A stretch of 64,000 bases of DNA from Halorientalis regularis (GCF_023698535.1 NZ_JALJCL010000016.1:1-64000); one strand, 5' to 3'; shown: positions 51,887-59,795, counted from the first letter of the stretch. Translations and numbers: made by a program. The notes: generated by a model not told the origin, from the sequence alone.

Positions 51887-52672
51887 CTAGATCGGCCCTT
51901 CGCCGTCGGTGGCGACCGAGCGCGCACCCTGAACGAGCGCGTCCTCGAAGGAGGTCGGTTGAGTGCGGTCGGCGGTCGCCAGTGCGCGCTGGCGGGTAAT
52001 CTCGCCCTCGATGGCGTCGGTCACCAGCGGATGGTCGCCCAGCGGGTCGGCGTAGGCCATCCCGCCGCGGTCGAGTTCGAGTTTCGCGGGGATCCGGCGG
52101 TCGGTCGTCGCGTTGGCGGTCATAAAGAGGGGAACGGCGACGGCACGGTCGGTCTCGATGGCGTAGCGGACACACTCGACGGCGGGGTTCTGCAGGAGAT
52201 AGGTGGGTTCGACGGCGGCGTAGTCGGTCCGTTCGGCGATGCGTGCGGCATGGTACTCGACCATCTGTCGGTGATACGGTTGGGAACTGCTGCCCTGACC
52301 GACGAGGACGAGCGTCCCGTCGCTGTCGGCCTCGACCTGTGCGGTCGCGCGCTCGGTCACCAGCCGCGTGATGGCCGGGCTCTGTCCGATGGGTTCACAG
52401 TACCGGACGCTCCCGTCGAAGGCGGGAAAGGTCCGTGGCAGCACGTCCGTCGTCTCGCGGCTGTGCGCCAGCGACGCCGGGAGGACGTACACCACGCCCT
52501 CGGGCAGGGAACGGAACCGCTCCCGGAGTTCCCTGCCGGGTTCCTCGGCGTACGTCACGGCGTGGGCCGCGTCGACTGCACCGCGGCGCGCGATGCGGTC
52601 CGCGTGGGTCGCCAGCGTCTCCCTGGCGTGAGTGCCCTCCTGCCCGACGAGTACGAGTGTGTCCTGGGTCAT
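51887..52672 (-). CDS. CbiX-like two-module protein with altered catalytic residues
   Basis: 261 residues. Two CbiX-like modules start LVLVGQEGTHARETL and LVLVGQGSSSQPYHRQM. The place of the catalytic His of active chelatases (VGHGSR) is Gln in both. The second-site segment keeps a His in module one (LPASLAHSRETTDVLP) but has Asn in module two (PLFMTANATTDRRIP). It may be a cobalt-binding sensor or a chelatase of different specificity. Transcribed alone, with a GGTTGTAAAAG motif 5 nt upstream of its ATG, so it shares regulation with cbtBA. Confidence 0.78.
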   Translation of the reverse strand: MTQDTLVLVGQEGTHARETLATHADRIARRGAVDAAHAVTYAEEPGRELRERFRSLPEGVVYVLPASLAHSRETTDVLPRTFPAFDGSVRYCEPIGQSPAITRLVTERATAQVEADSDGTLVLVGQGSSSQPYHRQMVEYHAARIAERTDYAAVEPTYLLQNPAVECVRYAIETDRAVAVPLFMTANATTDRRIPAKLELDRGGMAYADPLGDHPLVTDAIEGEITRQRALATADRTQPTSFEDALVQGARSVATDGEGPI

Positions 52673-52676
52673 GGAT

Positions 52677-52687
52677 CTTTTACAACC
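52677..52687 (-). promoter_or_regulatory. GGTTGTAAAAG motif upstream of the CbiX-like gene
   Basis: Minus-strand GGTTGTAAAAG, ten bases identical to the cbtB tandem copies. It lies only 5 nt from the start codon, which suits repression more than activation. Confidence 0.55.
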
Positions 52688-52786
52688 TCGCTTTGACTAC
52701 AGCAAGCGAGCTTGCCCAAGGTGATGCGAGAGAGGATCAAATAAGTTGTGGTCAGGGGGGCGAGACTCACCAGGACCCCCTCTACC

Positions 52787-52798
52787 CGAACATGTTCG
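52787..52798. promoter_or_regulatory. CGAA-N4-TTCG operator of the multicopper oxidase
   Basis: CGAACATGTTCG, perfect palindrome, 67 nt from the start codon. Here the core promoter is clear: TATATA follows at about 52835-52840, 44 bp from the centre of the site. Confidence 0.8.
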
Positions 52799-52833
52799 AG
52801 TGAATTCCCGGCCCGTTGGAATTCCCCGTCCCC

Positions 52834-52840
52834 GTATATA
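52834..52840 (+). promoter_or_regulatory. TATA box of the multicopper oxidase gene
   Basis: GTATATAT about 27-32 nt upstream of the ATG at 52866, which predicts a start of transcription within a few bases of the start codon. Confidence 0.6.
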
Positions 52841-52865
52841 TCAAATCCCCCAAGATGGAGGTGTC

Positions 52866-54035
52866 ATGAGCGATCAGATGAGTGCGCCCGGAACGCGGTT
52901 CTCGCGTCGTGATTTTGTGAAGGCAACTGGCGGTGCGGCGACCGTCGCGCTGGCCGGGTGCCAGGGCGCCCCGCGCGCCGAGAGTACTGCTAGGACGCCG
53001 GAGACGACTCCGGCGTCACAGTCGAACCAATCCTCCCTGCCGGCGGCGTCTCCGCCGGAGATGATCGACCTGGCCGAGCAGGACAACACGGTCACCCTGA
53101 AGACCCAGCCGGCGCGGCTCCCGGTCCACCCCGAAGAGTCACTCGGTGGCCCCATCGAGCTTCCGCGGGTGTGGGCGTTCCAGGCCGACGACGGCCAGCC
53201 CAGTGTCCCCGGCCCCGTCCTGCGGGCCCAGGAAGGTGACGTGATCGAGGTGACGCTGGACAACACCGACGGCAAACGGCCACACACCGTCCACTTCCAC
53301 GGCGTCCAGAAGGCCTGGAAGGACGACGGCGTCCCGACGACCTCCGGCATCAAGGTTCCGGCCGGGGAGAAACACACCTACGAGATCCCCGCGAACACGC
53401 CCGGGACCCACGGCTACCACTGCCACTACCAGACCCACAAGCACATCGAGATGGGGATGTACGGCATCTTCCGGGTCGACCCGAAGGGCTACGAGGAGGC
53501 CGACCGCGAGTACTTCCTCACCGTCAAGGACTGGGACTCCCGGCTCTCCCGGATGTACGCGGGCGAAGACGTGACCTACAGCGCCCACCGGCGCAAGGCC
53601 GACGTGTTCACGATCAACGGCCGATCCCTGCCGCGTACCCTGCATCCGGAGGACGGCTCGCCGTTGATCGTCAGCAAGGGCGACACGGTCCGAGTCCACC
53701 TCGTCAACGTCGGCGGCTACATGGCCCACCCGATGCACACGCACAACCACCGGTTCGAGGTGGCCGAGAAGGACGGCAGCCAGCTCCCCGACGCGCTCCG
53801 CGTCGAACAGGACATCGTCAACGTCGCACCTGCACAGCGACGCACCATCGAGTTCGAGGCCAGCGCCGAACCCGGCATCTACCTGATGCACTGCCACAAG
53901 GTCAACCACGCCACCAACGGCCTCGACGCCGCGGCGTCCTACCCCGGCGGCATGGTCACCGGCATCGTCTACGAGGAGGCGATGGACACCGACATCTTCG
54001 CCGACCTGATGGACTACGCCGGCTACGAGATGTGA
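52866..54035 (+). CDS. Multicopper oxidase, Tat-exported lipoprotein
   Basis: 389 residues. A Tat signal (SRRDFVKATGG) and lipobox (LAGC) are followed by a Ser/Thr-rich linker. Copper motifs are complete: HTVHFHG, HGYHCHYQTHKH, HPMHTHNHRFE and a final MHCHKVNH. The size and two cupredoxin domains suggest a two-domain laccase-type trimer; the segment CHYQTHKHIEMGMYGIF has the NirK-like shape, so a nitrite-reductase relative is also possible. It belongs to the denitrification regulon by its operator. Confidence 0.9.
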   Translation: MSDQMSAPGTRFSRRDFVKATGGAATVALAGCQGAPRAESTARTPETTPASQSNQSSLPAASPPEMIDLAEQDNTVTLKTQPARLPVHPEESLGGPIELPRVWAFQADDGQPSVPGPVLRAQEGDVIEVTLDNTDGKRPHTVHFHGVQKAWKDDGVPTTSGIKVPAGEKHTYEIPANTPGTHGYHCHYQTHKHIEMGMYGIFRVDPKGYEEADREYFLTVKDWDSRLSRMYAGEDVTYSAHRRKADVFTINGRSLPRTLHPEDGSPLIVSKGDTVRVHLVNVGGYMAHPMHTHNHRFEVAEKDGSQLPDALRVEQDIVNVAPAQRRTIEFEASAEPGIYLMHCHKVNHATNGLDAAASYPGGMVTGIVYEEAMDTDIFADLMDYAGYEM

Positions 54036-54047
54036 CGAACCGGTTCG
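54036..54047. promoter_or_regulatory. CGAA-N4-TTCG operator of the PaaB-like gene
   Basis: CGAACCGGTTCG, perfect palindrome, starting directly after the multicopper oxidase stop codon and 37 nt from the start at 54085. Confidence 0.82.
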
Positions 54048-54084
54048 GCACAACTGACACCCTGTCCACAGACTGAGACGAACC

Positions 54085-54381
54085 ATGGTCGAGAAACCCG
54101 ACCGCGCCCGCGTCGGCGACGCACCGCGGGACGCCACGGAACGCGAGTGGGAGGTGTTCGTCCGCGAGGAGACCGACGGCCGCATGCGGTACGTCGGGAG
54201 CGTCACGGCCCCCGACGCGGACGTAGCCTACGAGCAGGCGACGAAGCTGTTCGCCTGGTTCGCCGAGGACGTGTGGCTCTGCCCGGCCGACGCGGTCGCC
54301 CGCTACTCCACCCACGACCTCGACGAGGACGCCGACCCCGTCCCGCTCGACACGGGCGATGAACCCCGAACCGTCGAGTGA
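54085..54381 (+). CDS. PaaB-like protein (Htur_1727-type radical-SAM partner)
   Basis: 98 residues. TEREWEVFVREETDGRMRYVGSVTAPDADVAYEQATKLFAWFAEDVWLCPADAVARYS is close to PaaB, a structural subunit of phenylacetyl-CoA epoxygenase. No other paa gene is present. I recall a haloarchaeal family, Htur_1727, described as a radical-SAM-partnered candidate RiPP, with this sequence pattern; that is from memory. The radical SAM/SPASM gene at 12534 is 41 kb away but carries the same operator motif upstream of its operon. The function is unknown. Confidence 0.75.
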   Translation: MVEKPDRARVGDAPRDATEREWEVFVREETDGRMRYVGSVTAPDADVAYEQATKLFAWFAEDVWLCPADAVARYSTHDLDEDADPVPLDTGDEPRTVE

Positions 54382-54383
54382 GC

Positions 54384-54395
54384 CGAACTGGTTCG
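54384..54395. promoter_or_regulatory. CGAA-N4-TTCG operator of the DUF2249 gene
   Basis: CGAACTGGTTCG, 2 bp after the preceding stop codon and 37 nt from the start at 54433. Confidence 0.82.
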
Positions 54396-54432
54396 GGGAA
54401 AGACCGACCGCGGTTTACACGAACCTCGAACT

Positions 54433-54663
54433 ATGAGTCAGGATGCACCCACCCACAGACGGCTCGACGTGCGCGACATCGACGGCGAACCGTTCGACGA
54501 GATCATGGCGGCGCTCGACGACCTCCCCGAGGACGGCCGGCTCCGCCTGATCAACAGCTTCGAGCCGGAACCGCTGTACGGCGTGCTCACGGGACGCGGG
54601 TTCACCCACGAGACCGAACAGGTCGGCCCCGAGGAGTTCCACGTCGATATCGAGCACGCCTGA
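54433..54663 (+). CDS. DUF2249 domain protein
   Basis: 76 residues, one DUF2249 domain (RRLDVRDIDGEPFDEIMAALDDLPEDGRLRLINSFEPEPLYGVLTGRGF). The conserved ND(H)DP segment reads NSFEPEPLY. One of three stand-alone members in the window, plus the domain on the Mrp fusion. Own operator 37 nt upstream. Confidence 0.85.
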   Translation: MSQDAPTHRRLDVRDIDGEPFDEIMAALDDLPEDGRLRLINSFEPEPLYGVLTGRGFTHETEQVGPEEFHVDIEHA

Positions 54664-54665
54664 GC

Positions 54666-54677
54666 CGAACAGGTTCG
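54666..54677. promoter_or_regulatory. CGAA-N4-TTCG operator of the membrane-protein gene
   Basis: CGAACAGGTTCG, 2 bp after the preceding stop codon and 38 nt from the start at 54716. Confidence 0.82.
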
Positions 54678-54715
54678 GCCACACTCGTTTGGCCGGTCGC
54701 CACGTACCCTCGGCC

Positions 54716-56065
54716 ATGAGCATCGTTCCTGGCGACATCGACACCGGACAAGGGCCGCCGATGACGGTCCCGCTCCGGCACTTCGTCGTCGCGGTCGGCT
54801 TCCTCGTCGGCGCGACCGCCCTCGCGGCCGCCGACGCCGCCCTCGGACTCCCTGGACTGGCGGGTCTCGCCCACGTCCACCTCCTGCTCGCCGGCTGGGT
54901 CTGCATCACGATCATGGGCGCGATGACCCAGTTCGTACCCGTCTGGTCGGGCGTCGCCCTGCACTCCCGACGACTGGCTACTGCCCAGCTGTGGCTGGTC
55001 GCGCCCGGACTCCTCGGGATGGCCGGGAGCTTCCTGCTCGGGGCACTGGGCTGGGTCCACGTCTTCGGGACGCTCGCGCTCGTGGGGTTCTGGACGTTCG
55101 CCTACAACCTCGGGCGAACTCTGGCCCGTGTCGACGGCCTCGACGTGACGGAAGCGCACTTCGCGTTCGCCCTCACCTCGTTCGTGGCCGTGACCACGCT
55201 GGGTTTCCTGCTTGCACTGTCGTACGCGACACCCGTGTTCGCTGCACTGCCGGTCGCGCGGACCGGAGCGGTGAGCGCGCACGCCACGCTCGCCGTGTTC
55301 GGTGCCATCCTGACCACCGTCTTCGGCGCGCTCTACCAGCTCGCGACGATGTTCACCCAGACGGAACTCCACGGCGTCGATCACCACTGCTGCCGGGTCG
55401 AGTCCTACGGCTACCCCACTGGTGTCCTCGCGCTCGCGGTCGGCCGGCTGGTGGGGTCTGTACCGCTCGCACGGGTCGGCGGCGCGCTCGTGTGCCTCGC
55501 CGTCGCCGGCTTCGCTGTCCTGCTGGCCCGGCGACTGGTCGAGACCCGCGTCGACTGGACCCCGATGCTCTCCCGGTACGCCGTCGTCGCCGTCGCGATG
55601 GCCGCCTGGAGCCTGCTGACTGCTCCGGCGTGGCTCACCGATCCCCTCGCCCTCGCGTACCGCTTCGGCGGCCCCGATACTGTCCACCTGCTCGCGCTCG
55701 GTGTCGTCGGGTTCGTCGTACTCGGCACGCTCTATCACATCGTGCCCTTCATCGTCTGGGTTCACCGGTACAGCGACCTGCTCGGGTTCGAGGACGTACC
55801 GATGATCGACGACCTCTACGGCGACCGGCTGGCCGCGGCGGATTTCGGCCTGTTTTCCGCCGGCACGGCCGGGCTCGTCGCCGCGGACCTGCTGGCTCTG
55901 CCCACCGTCGTCGCCCCGCTCTCGGGGGCGCTCGTGGCCGCCGGTACCGTCGTGTTCGCCGCGAACCTGCTCTCGGTCCTGCGGAACCACAGCCCGCAGA
56001 CGCTCGGCGGCGTGTTGTTCGCCAGTGCGGACCGTGACCAGGAACCCAGCGAGGAGGCGGTCTGA
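54716..56065 (+). CDS. Polytopic membrane protein, haem-copper-oxidase-like
   Basis: 449 residues with about 12 helices. His-led units recur: AHVHLLLAGWVCITIMGAMTQFVP (52-75), AHATLAVFGAILTTVFGALYQLA (189-210) and VHLLALGVVGFVVLGTLYHIVP (323-344). This is the pattern of haem-copper oxidase subunit I-like and NnrS-like proteins. An HHCC motif lies in a loop near 223. The regulon position suggests nitric oxide reduction or handling, but the Cu-B ligand set of NorB is not evident. The protein at 16814-18004 shows the same repeated unit. Confidence 0.68.
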   Translation: MSIVPGDIDTGQGPPMTVPLRHFVVAVGFLVGATALAAADAALGLPGLAGLAHVHLLLAGWVCITIMGAMTQFVPVWSGVALHSRRLATAQLWLVAPGLLGMAGSFLLGALGWVHVFGTLALVGFWTFAYNLGRTLARVDGLDVTEAHFAFALTSFVAVTTLGFLLALSYATPVFAALPVARTGAVSAHATLAVFGAILTTVFGALYQLATMFTQTELHGVDHHCCRVESYGYPTGVLALAVGRLVGSVPLARVGGALVCLAVAGFAVLLARRLVETRVDWTPMLSRYAVVAVAMAAWSLLTAPAWLTDPLALAYRFGGPDTVHLLALGVVGFVVLGTLYHIVPFIVWVHRYSDLLGFEDVPMIDDLYGDRLAAADFGLFSAGTAGLVAADLLALPTVVAPLSGALVAAGTVVFAANLLSVLRNHSPQTLGGVLFASADRDQEPSEEAV

Positions 56066-56066
56066 T

Positions 56067-56648
56067 TCACTCGGGCAGGATGTCCCCGAGGGATGCCCCG
56101 ACGGCCATCACCGTCGCGGTGAACGTGACCTGCCCGAGCGCGACCGCAGGGGTCGCCCAGTCGGCGCGTCCCCAGATGGTCATCAGGACCAGTGCCGAGG
56201 TCACGGCGATGACCAGAAGTCCCGGCAACCGCAACGGGAGGACCCCGAACAGGAGGTCCGCTTCGACCGCTTCTGCACCCGCGGCGTGGAGCAGGCCGAC
56301 GACCAGTCCCACGCCCAGCAGGACCGTCAGCCCGAAAAAGAGCGGTCGGGTAGCGATGTAGGCACCCACGTCCAGAGCCCCATCCTCGACGATCATCGGG
56401 ATGCCAAAGAGGAAGCTCCCGACGAACGCTTCCCCCGCATCGCGTGACCCGAACTCGTCCCGGATCGACAGCAGGAGATTGTCCCGGCGGACCCGGCGGA
56501 CGGTCCGCATCGTCTCGCGGACCCGCTCGCGCTCGTCGGGCGAATCGACCAGCGCTTCGAGTTCCTCCAGATCGTCGAGTACGTCGTCGATACCCGGTTC
56601 CTCCGACGGCCCATCGCCCTCCGTCTCGGCGCCCGTTCTCCGGCCCAT
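56067..56648 (-). CDS. DUF2391-type haloarchaeal membrane protein
   Basis: 193 residues. The first 75 are charged and partly helical (DDVLDDLEELEALVDSPDERERVRETMRTVRRVRRDNL); four hydrophobic helices follow, beginning AFVGSFLFGIPMIVEDGALDVGAYIATRPLFFGLTVLLGVGL. This fits DUF2391, of unknown function. The ATG at 56646-56648 was preferred to an upstream in-frame start with a non-acidic extension. Converges with the membrane-protein gene (1 bp between stops). Confidence 0.75.
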   Translation of the reverse strand: MGRRTGAETEGDGPSEEPGIDDVLDDLEELEALVDSPDERERVRETMRTVRRVRRDNLLLSIRDEFGSRDAGEAFVGSFLFGIPMIVEDGALDVGAYIATRPLFFGLTVLLGVGLVVGLLHAAGAEAVEADLLFGVLPLRLPGLLVIAVTSALVLMTIWGRADWATPAVALGQVTFTATVMAVGASLGDILPE

Positions 56649-56793
56649 ACCCGCGGTCGCACACTCGTGGCACAAAGGCCCATCGCCACGCGCCACCGTG
56701 AACGAAGCGAGTCGTCCGGTAACACCGGCGTCACCTGATAACACCCCGGCCAGAGAGGGACTATACGTGTCGGCCACCTATATAGGAGTACCC

Positions 56794-57744
56794 ATGAGTA
56801 TTCGGACACCCGGCATCCACCACGTGACGGCCATCGCGAGCGATCCACAGGAAAACGTCGACTTCTACACCGACGTACTGGGCCTGCGACTCGTGAAGCG
56901 CACCGTCAATTTCGACGATACGCACACCTACCACCTCTACTACGGCGACGAGGTCGGCACGCCCGGGACGATCCTCACGTTCTTCCCGTTCGAGGGCGGT
57001 CAGCCCGGTTCCGTCGGCCGCGGCCAGACCAGCGCGACCGCGTTCGTGATCCCCGAGGCGTCGGTCGATTTCTGGGTCGACCGCCTGGAATCGGAAGGGC
57101 TGGCGGTCGAGGAACCGACCGAGCGATTCGCCCAAACCGTCGTCGCCTTCGAGGATCGGGACGGCCAGCAGCTGGAACTGGTCACCGGCGAGAGCGATAT
57201 CGAACCGTGGGCCGACGGGCCGGTCCCCGCCGAACACGCCATCCGCGGGTTCCACGGCGTGACGCTCGATTCGCTCGACCCCGAGGCCACGGGCAGCCTC
57301 CTCGAAGCGATGGGGTACGAGCGCGTCGCCGAGGCTGGCGAGCGAACGCGCTTCGAGGCCGACGGCGACCGCGCGACCGCGGTCGACGTGCTCGACCGAC
57401 CCGAAGGCGAGCGCGGCCGGCAGGGGACTGGAACTGTCCACCACGTCGCCTTCCGCGTCCCGGACGACGAGACCCAGCTGGACTGGCGCGAGGAACTGAT
57501 CGAGGGGGGCCAGCGCGTCACCGAGCAGAAGGACCGCCAGTACTTCCAGTCGATCTACGTCCGGGAGGCCGGCGGCGTCCTCTTCGAGATCGCGACGGAC
57601 CCGCCGGGCTTCACCCGCGACGAGTCGGTAGCCGACCTCGGGAGCGATCTGAAGCTCCCGCCGTGGCTCGAAGGGGATCGGGAGACCATCGAATCCCAGC
57701 TCGCGGAGATCGACACGACAGGTCCCGCGGAGGTCGAACGATGA
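56794..57744 (+). CDS. Ring-cleaving dioxygenase, MhqO-like (VOC family)
   Basis: 316 residues with two glyoxalase/extradiol-type halves: GIHHVTAIASDPQENVDFYTDVLGLRLVKRTVNFD and, after 150, GFHGVTLDSLDP with VHHVAFRVPDDE later. Metal-binding His/Glu positions (HHVT, HHVAF, LFEIATDPPGF) are kept. MhqO-type enzymes cleave hydroquinones. A TATA-like CTATACG (56761-56767) and two TAACACC copies 19 bp apart (56721, 56740) lie upstream. The gene overlaps the hydrolase gene that follows. Confidence 0.88.
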   Translation: MSIRTPGIHHVTAIASDPQENVDFYTDVLGLRLVKRTVNFDDTHTYHLYYGDEVGTPGTILTFFPFEGGQPGSVGRGQTSATAFVIPEASVDFWVDRLESEGLAVEEPTERFAQTVVAFEDRDGQQLELVTGESDIEPWADGPVPAEHAIRGFHGVTLDSLDPEATGSLLEAMGYERVAEAGERTRFEADGDRATAVDVLDRPEGERGRQGTGTVHHVAFRVPDDETQLDWREELIEGGQRVTEQKDRQYFQSIYVREAGGVLFEIATDPPGFTRDESVADLGSDLKLPPWLEGDRETIESQLAEIDTTGPAEVER

Positions 57745-58403
57745 CCGGCCCACATCAGGATCAGCCGCTGGTCACCGCCGGGACGGACCTCGACGACGCC
57801 GAGGTCGCCGTCGCGCTGACCCACGGCCGCGGCGCGAGCGCCGAGAGCATCGTCCAGCAACTCGGGCGGGAGATCGACCGCGACGGCGTCGCCCTGCTGG
57901 CCCCCCAGGCCGCCCGGAGTACCTGGTACCCCAACTCCTTCCTCGCACCCGTCGAGCGCAACGAGCCCGGCCGGTCCTCCGGCCTGCAGGCCGTCGAGAA
58001 CGCCGTCGAGACGGCCATCGACGCCGGCGTCCCCCACGAGCGCGTCCTGCTCGTCGGGTTCTCGCAGGGTGGCTGTCTCTCCAGCGAGTTCGTCGCGCGC
58101 ACGCCCCGCCGCTACGGCGGGCTGGCGGTCCTCTCGGGCGGTCTGATCGGCGAGACGGTCGATCCCGACGACTACCTCGCGGTCGAGGGCGACCTCGACG
58201 GGACCCCGGTCTTCCTGGGCTGTAGCGACGCAGACCCGCACATCCCGGAGGAGCGCGTCCACGCGACGGCCGAGGTTCTGGACGACCTCGGCGGCGACGT
58301 GACGACCCGCATCTACGAGGGGATGGGTCACGGCGTCAACGCCGACGAACTCGACCACCTGGACGAGATGGTCGCCGACCTCCTGGACGGGGACCACACC
58401 TAA
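57741..58403 (+). CDS. Alpha/beta hydrolase, MhqD/phospholipase-carboxylesterase type
   Basis: 220 residues. The nucleophile elbow is GFSQGGC with Ser at about 112; the catalytic Asp is in GCSDADPHIP and the His in GMGHGVN near the C-terminus. In bacteria, MhqD-type hydrolases are encoded with MhqO dioxygenases and respond to quinones. The ATG overlaps the preceding stop (ATGA), so the two are co-translated here too. Confidence 0.9.
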   Translation: MTGPHQDQPLVTAGTDLDDAEVAVALTHGRGASAESIVQQLGREIDRDGVALLAPQAARSTWYPNSFLAPVERNEPGRSSGLQAVENAVETAIDAGVPHERVLLVGFSQGGCLSSEFVARTPRRYGGLAVLSGGLIGETVDPDDYLAVEGDLDGTPVFLGCSDADPHIPEERVHATAEVLDDLGGDVTTRIYEGMGHGVNADELDHLDEMVADLLDGDHT

Positions 58404-58427
58404 TTGTCGGGCACTGCAACGGGGGGT

Positions 58428-59633
58428 ATGGACACCGTACAGGAGTTCCGGTTCGCCTACGACCACGGTCCGATCCGGTACGGCCGCGGGTGTGTCGACG
58501 CGCTGGCCGACGAACTCGCCGGGACCGGGGCCGATCGGGCGCTGGTGGTCTCTGGCAAAACCGTCGGGTCGACCGCCGACGTGATCGACCCCGTCGAGGA
58601 CGGCCTCGGCGAGTACCACGCCGGCACCTTCGCCGGGACGACCCCGGACAAGCGCCTCGGGTCGGCCGTTGCCGGCCTGGAGGCCATGGAAGACCTGGAC
58701 GCCGACGCGCTGGTGAGTCTCGGCGGCGGGAGCAGTCTCGACGTGGCCAAGGCCATCGCGGTGCTTTCCGGTCGGGCGGAGTCACCCGCGGAGCTCGCGG
58801 CGGAACTCGAATCGACGGGTACCATCGCGACGCCCGACGACGTACCGCCCATCGTCACGGTCCCGACGACGCTGGCCGGAGCCGACCTCTCGATAGCCGC
58901 GGGGATCACCGCTACGCCGGCCTCCGGGCTGGTCGAGGAACCCGTCGGCGGCGGGCTGTTCGGACACCAGCTGATGCCCGCCGCCCTGCTGTACGATCCT
59001 GCCCTGTTCGCGACGACGCCGACAGGGATCCTCGCGGGCTCGGCGATGAACGGCTTCGACAAGGCCATCGAGGCTCTCTACGCCAGCACGCGGACCGCCG
59101 TGACGGACGCGACGGCCAAGCGGGCGCTGGAACTGCTCTCGGCGGGCCTCCCCGACCTGCGCGAGGACACGGACGAGGCCCTGGAGCAGGTGGTTCCCGG
59201 GATCGTCCTCGCACAGTACGGGGCCTCCCGCCCCGACGGGATGACACTCTCGCTGTTGCACGCGTTCGGCCACGGGCTGACCGCCGGCTACCCGGTCCAG
59301 CAGGGGGTCGCCCACGCCGTGATCGCACCCCACGCGCTCGACTACCTCTTCGAGCAGGTCGACGGTCGCCGTCGCCTGCTGGCCGACGGCCTGGGTGTCG
59401 AGACCGAGGGCGCGAGCGACGACGAACTGGCCGACGACGTGGTCTCGCGGGTCACCGAGATTCGCGACGCACTGGAACTACCGTCGAGCCTCCGCGAGGT
59501 CGACGGGATCGAGCAGTCGGACCTCCACGACATCGCGGCGTACACCCTGGACGACAGCCTGATTGGCTACGCGCCGGCAGAGCTCGACCCCACCGTCGAG
59601 GAGCTGGAAGGCGTCCTCCGCGAGGCCTGGTGA
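58428..59633 (+). CDS. Iron-containing alcohol dehydrogenase / maleylacetate-reductase type
   Basis: 401 residues. The NAD-binding segment is LVSLGGGSSLDVAKAIAVL; metal ligands are in the region HAFGHGLTAGYPVQQGVAHAVIAPH (His residues) and the AMNGFDKAIEALY segment. Type III ADH-family members include maleylacetate reductase, which would fit ring-cleavage products from the dioxygenase two genes upstream. I used the ATG at 58428, which follows GGGGGG; a TTG at 58404 is an alternative. It is 24 nt after the hydrolase. Confidence 0.88.
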   Translation: MDTVQEFRFAYDHGPIRYGRGCVDALADELAGTGADRALVVSGKTVGSTADVIDPVEDGLGEYHAGTFAGTTPDKRLGSAVAGLEAMEDLDADALVSLGGGSSLDVAKAIAVLSGRAESPAELAAELESTGTIATPDDVPPIVTVPTTLAGADLSIAAGITATPASGLVEEPVGGGLFGHQLMPAALLYDPALFATTPTGILAGSAMNGFDKAIEALYASTRTAVTDATAKRALELLSAGLPDLREDTDEALEQVVPGIVLAQYGASRPDGMTLSLLHAFGHGLTAGYPVQQGVAHAVIAPHALDYLFEQVDGRRRLLADGLGVETEGASDDELADDVVSRVTEIRDALELPSSLREVDGIEQSDLHDIAAYTLDDSLIGYAPAELDPTVEELEGVLREAW

Positions 59634-59636
59634 ACG

Positions 59637-59795
59637 ATGGGCGAGACACCACGCTGTCGGCTCTGCGGGTCGGACCTGACGACCGGGCTCGTCGCCACCG
59701 GCCGCCGGGTCGGCTGTTGCAACGCCACACCCATCGTCGGGACCTGCCCGGAACACGGGCCGCTCGGCCCGCATCACGTCGTCGAGAGCGAGTGA
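59637..59795 (+). CDS. 52-residue zinc-finger-like protein
   Basis: ATG three bases after the dehydrogenase stop, 52 codons. The product has CRLCGSD near the start, then GCCNATPIVGTCPEH, so five to six Cys and a CPEHGPLGPHH tail. A treble-clef or rubredoxin-like metal site is likely. It lacks any helix-rich body, and its place as last gene in the MhqO-like operon suggests a regulatory or redox-sensing role. Family unknown to me. Confidence 0.65.
   Translation: MGETPRCRLCGSDLTTGLVATGRRVGCCNATPIVGTCPEHGPLGPHHVVESE

Noticed and set aside
51707..52696. 329-codon plus-strand frame over the CbiX-like gene
   Set aside because: Antisense shadow; the minus-strand protein has two clear CbiX-like modules.
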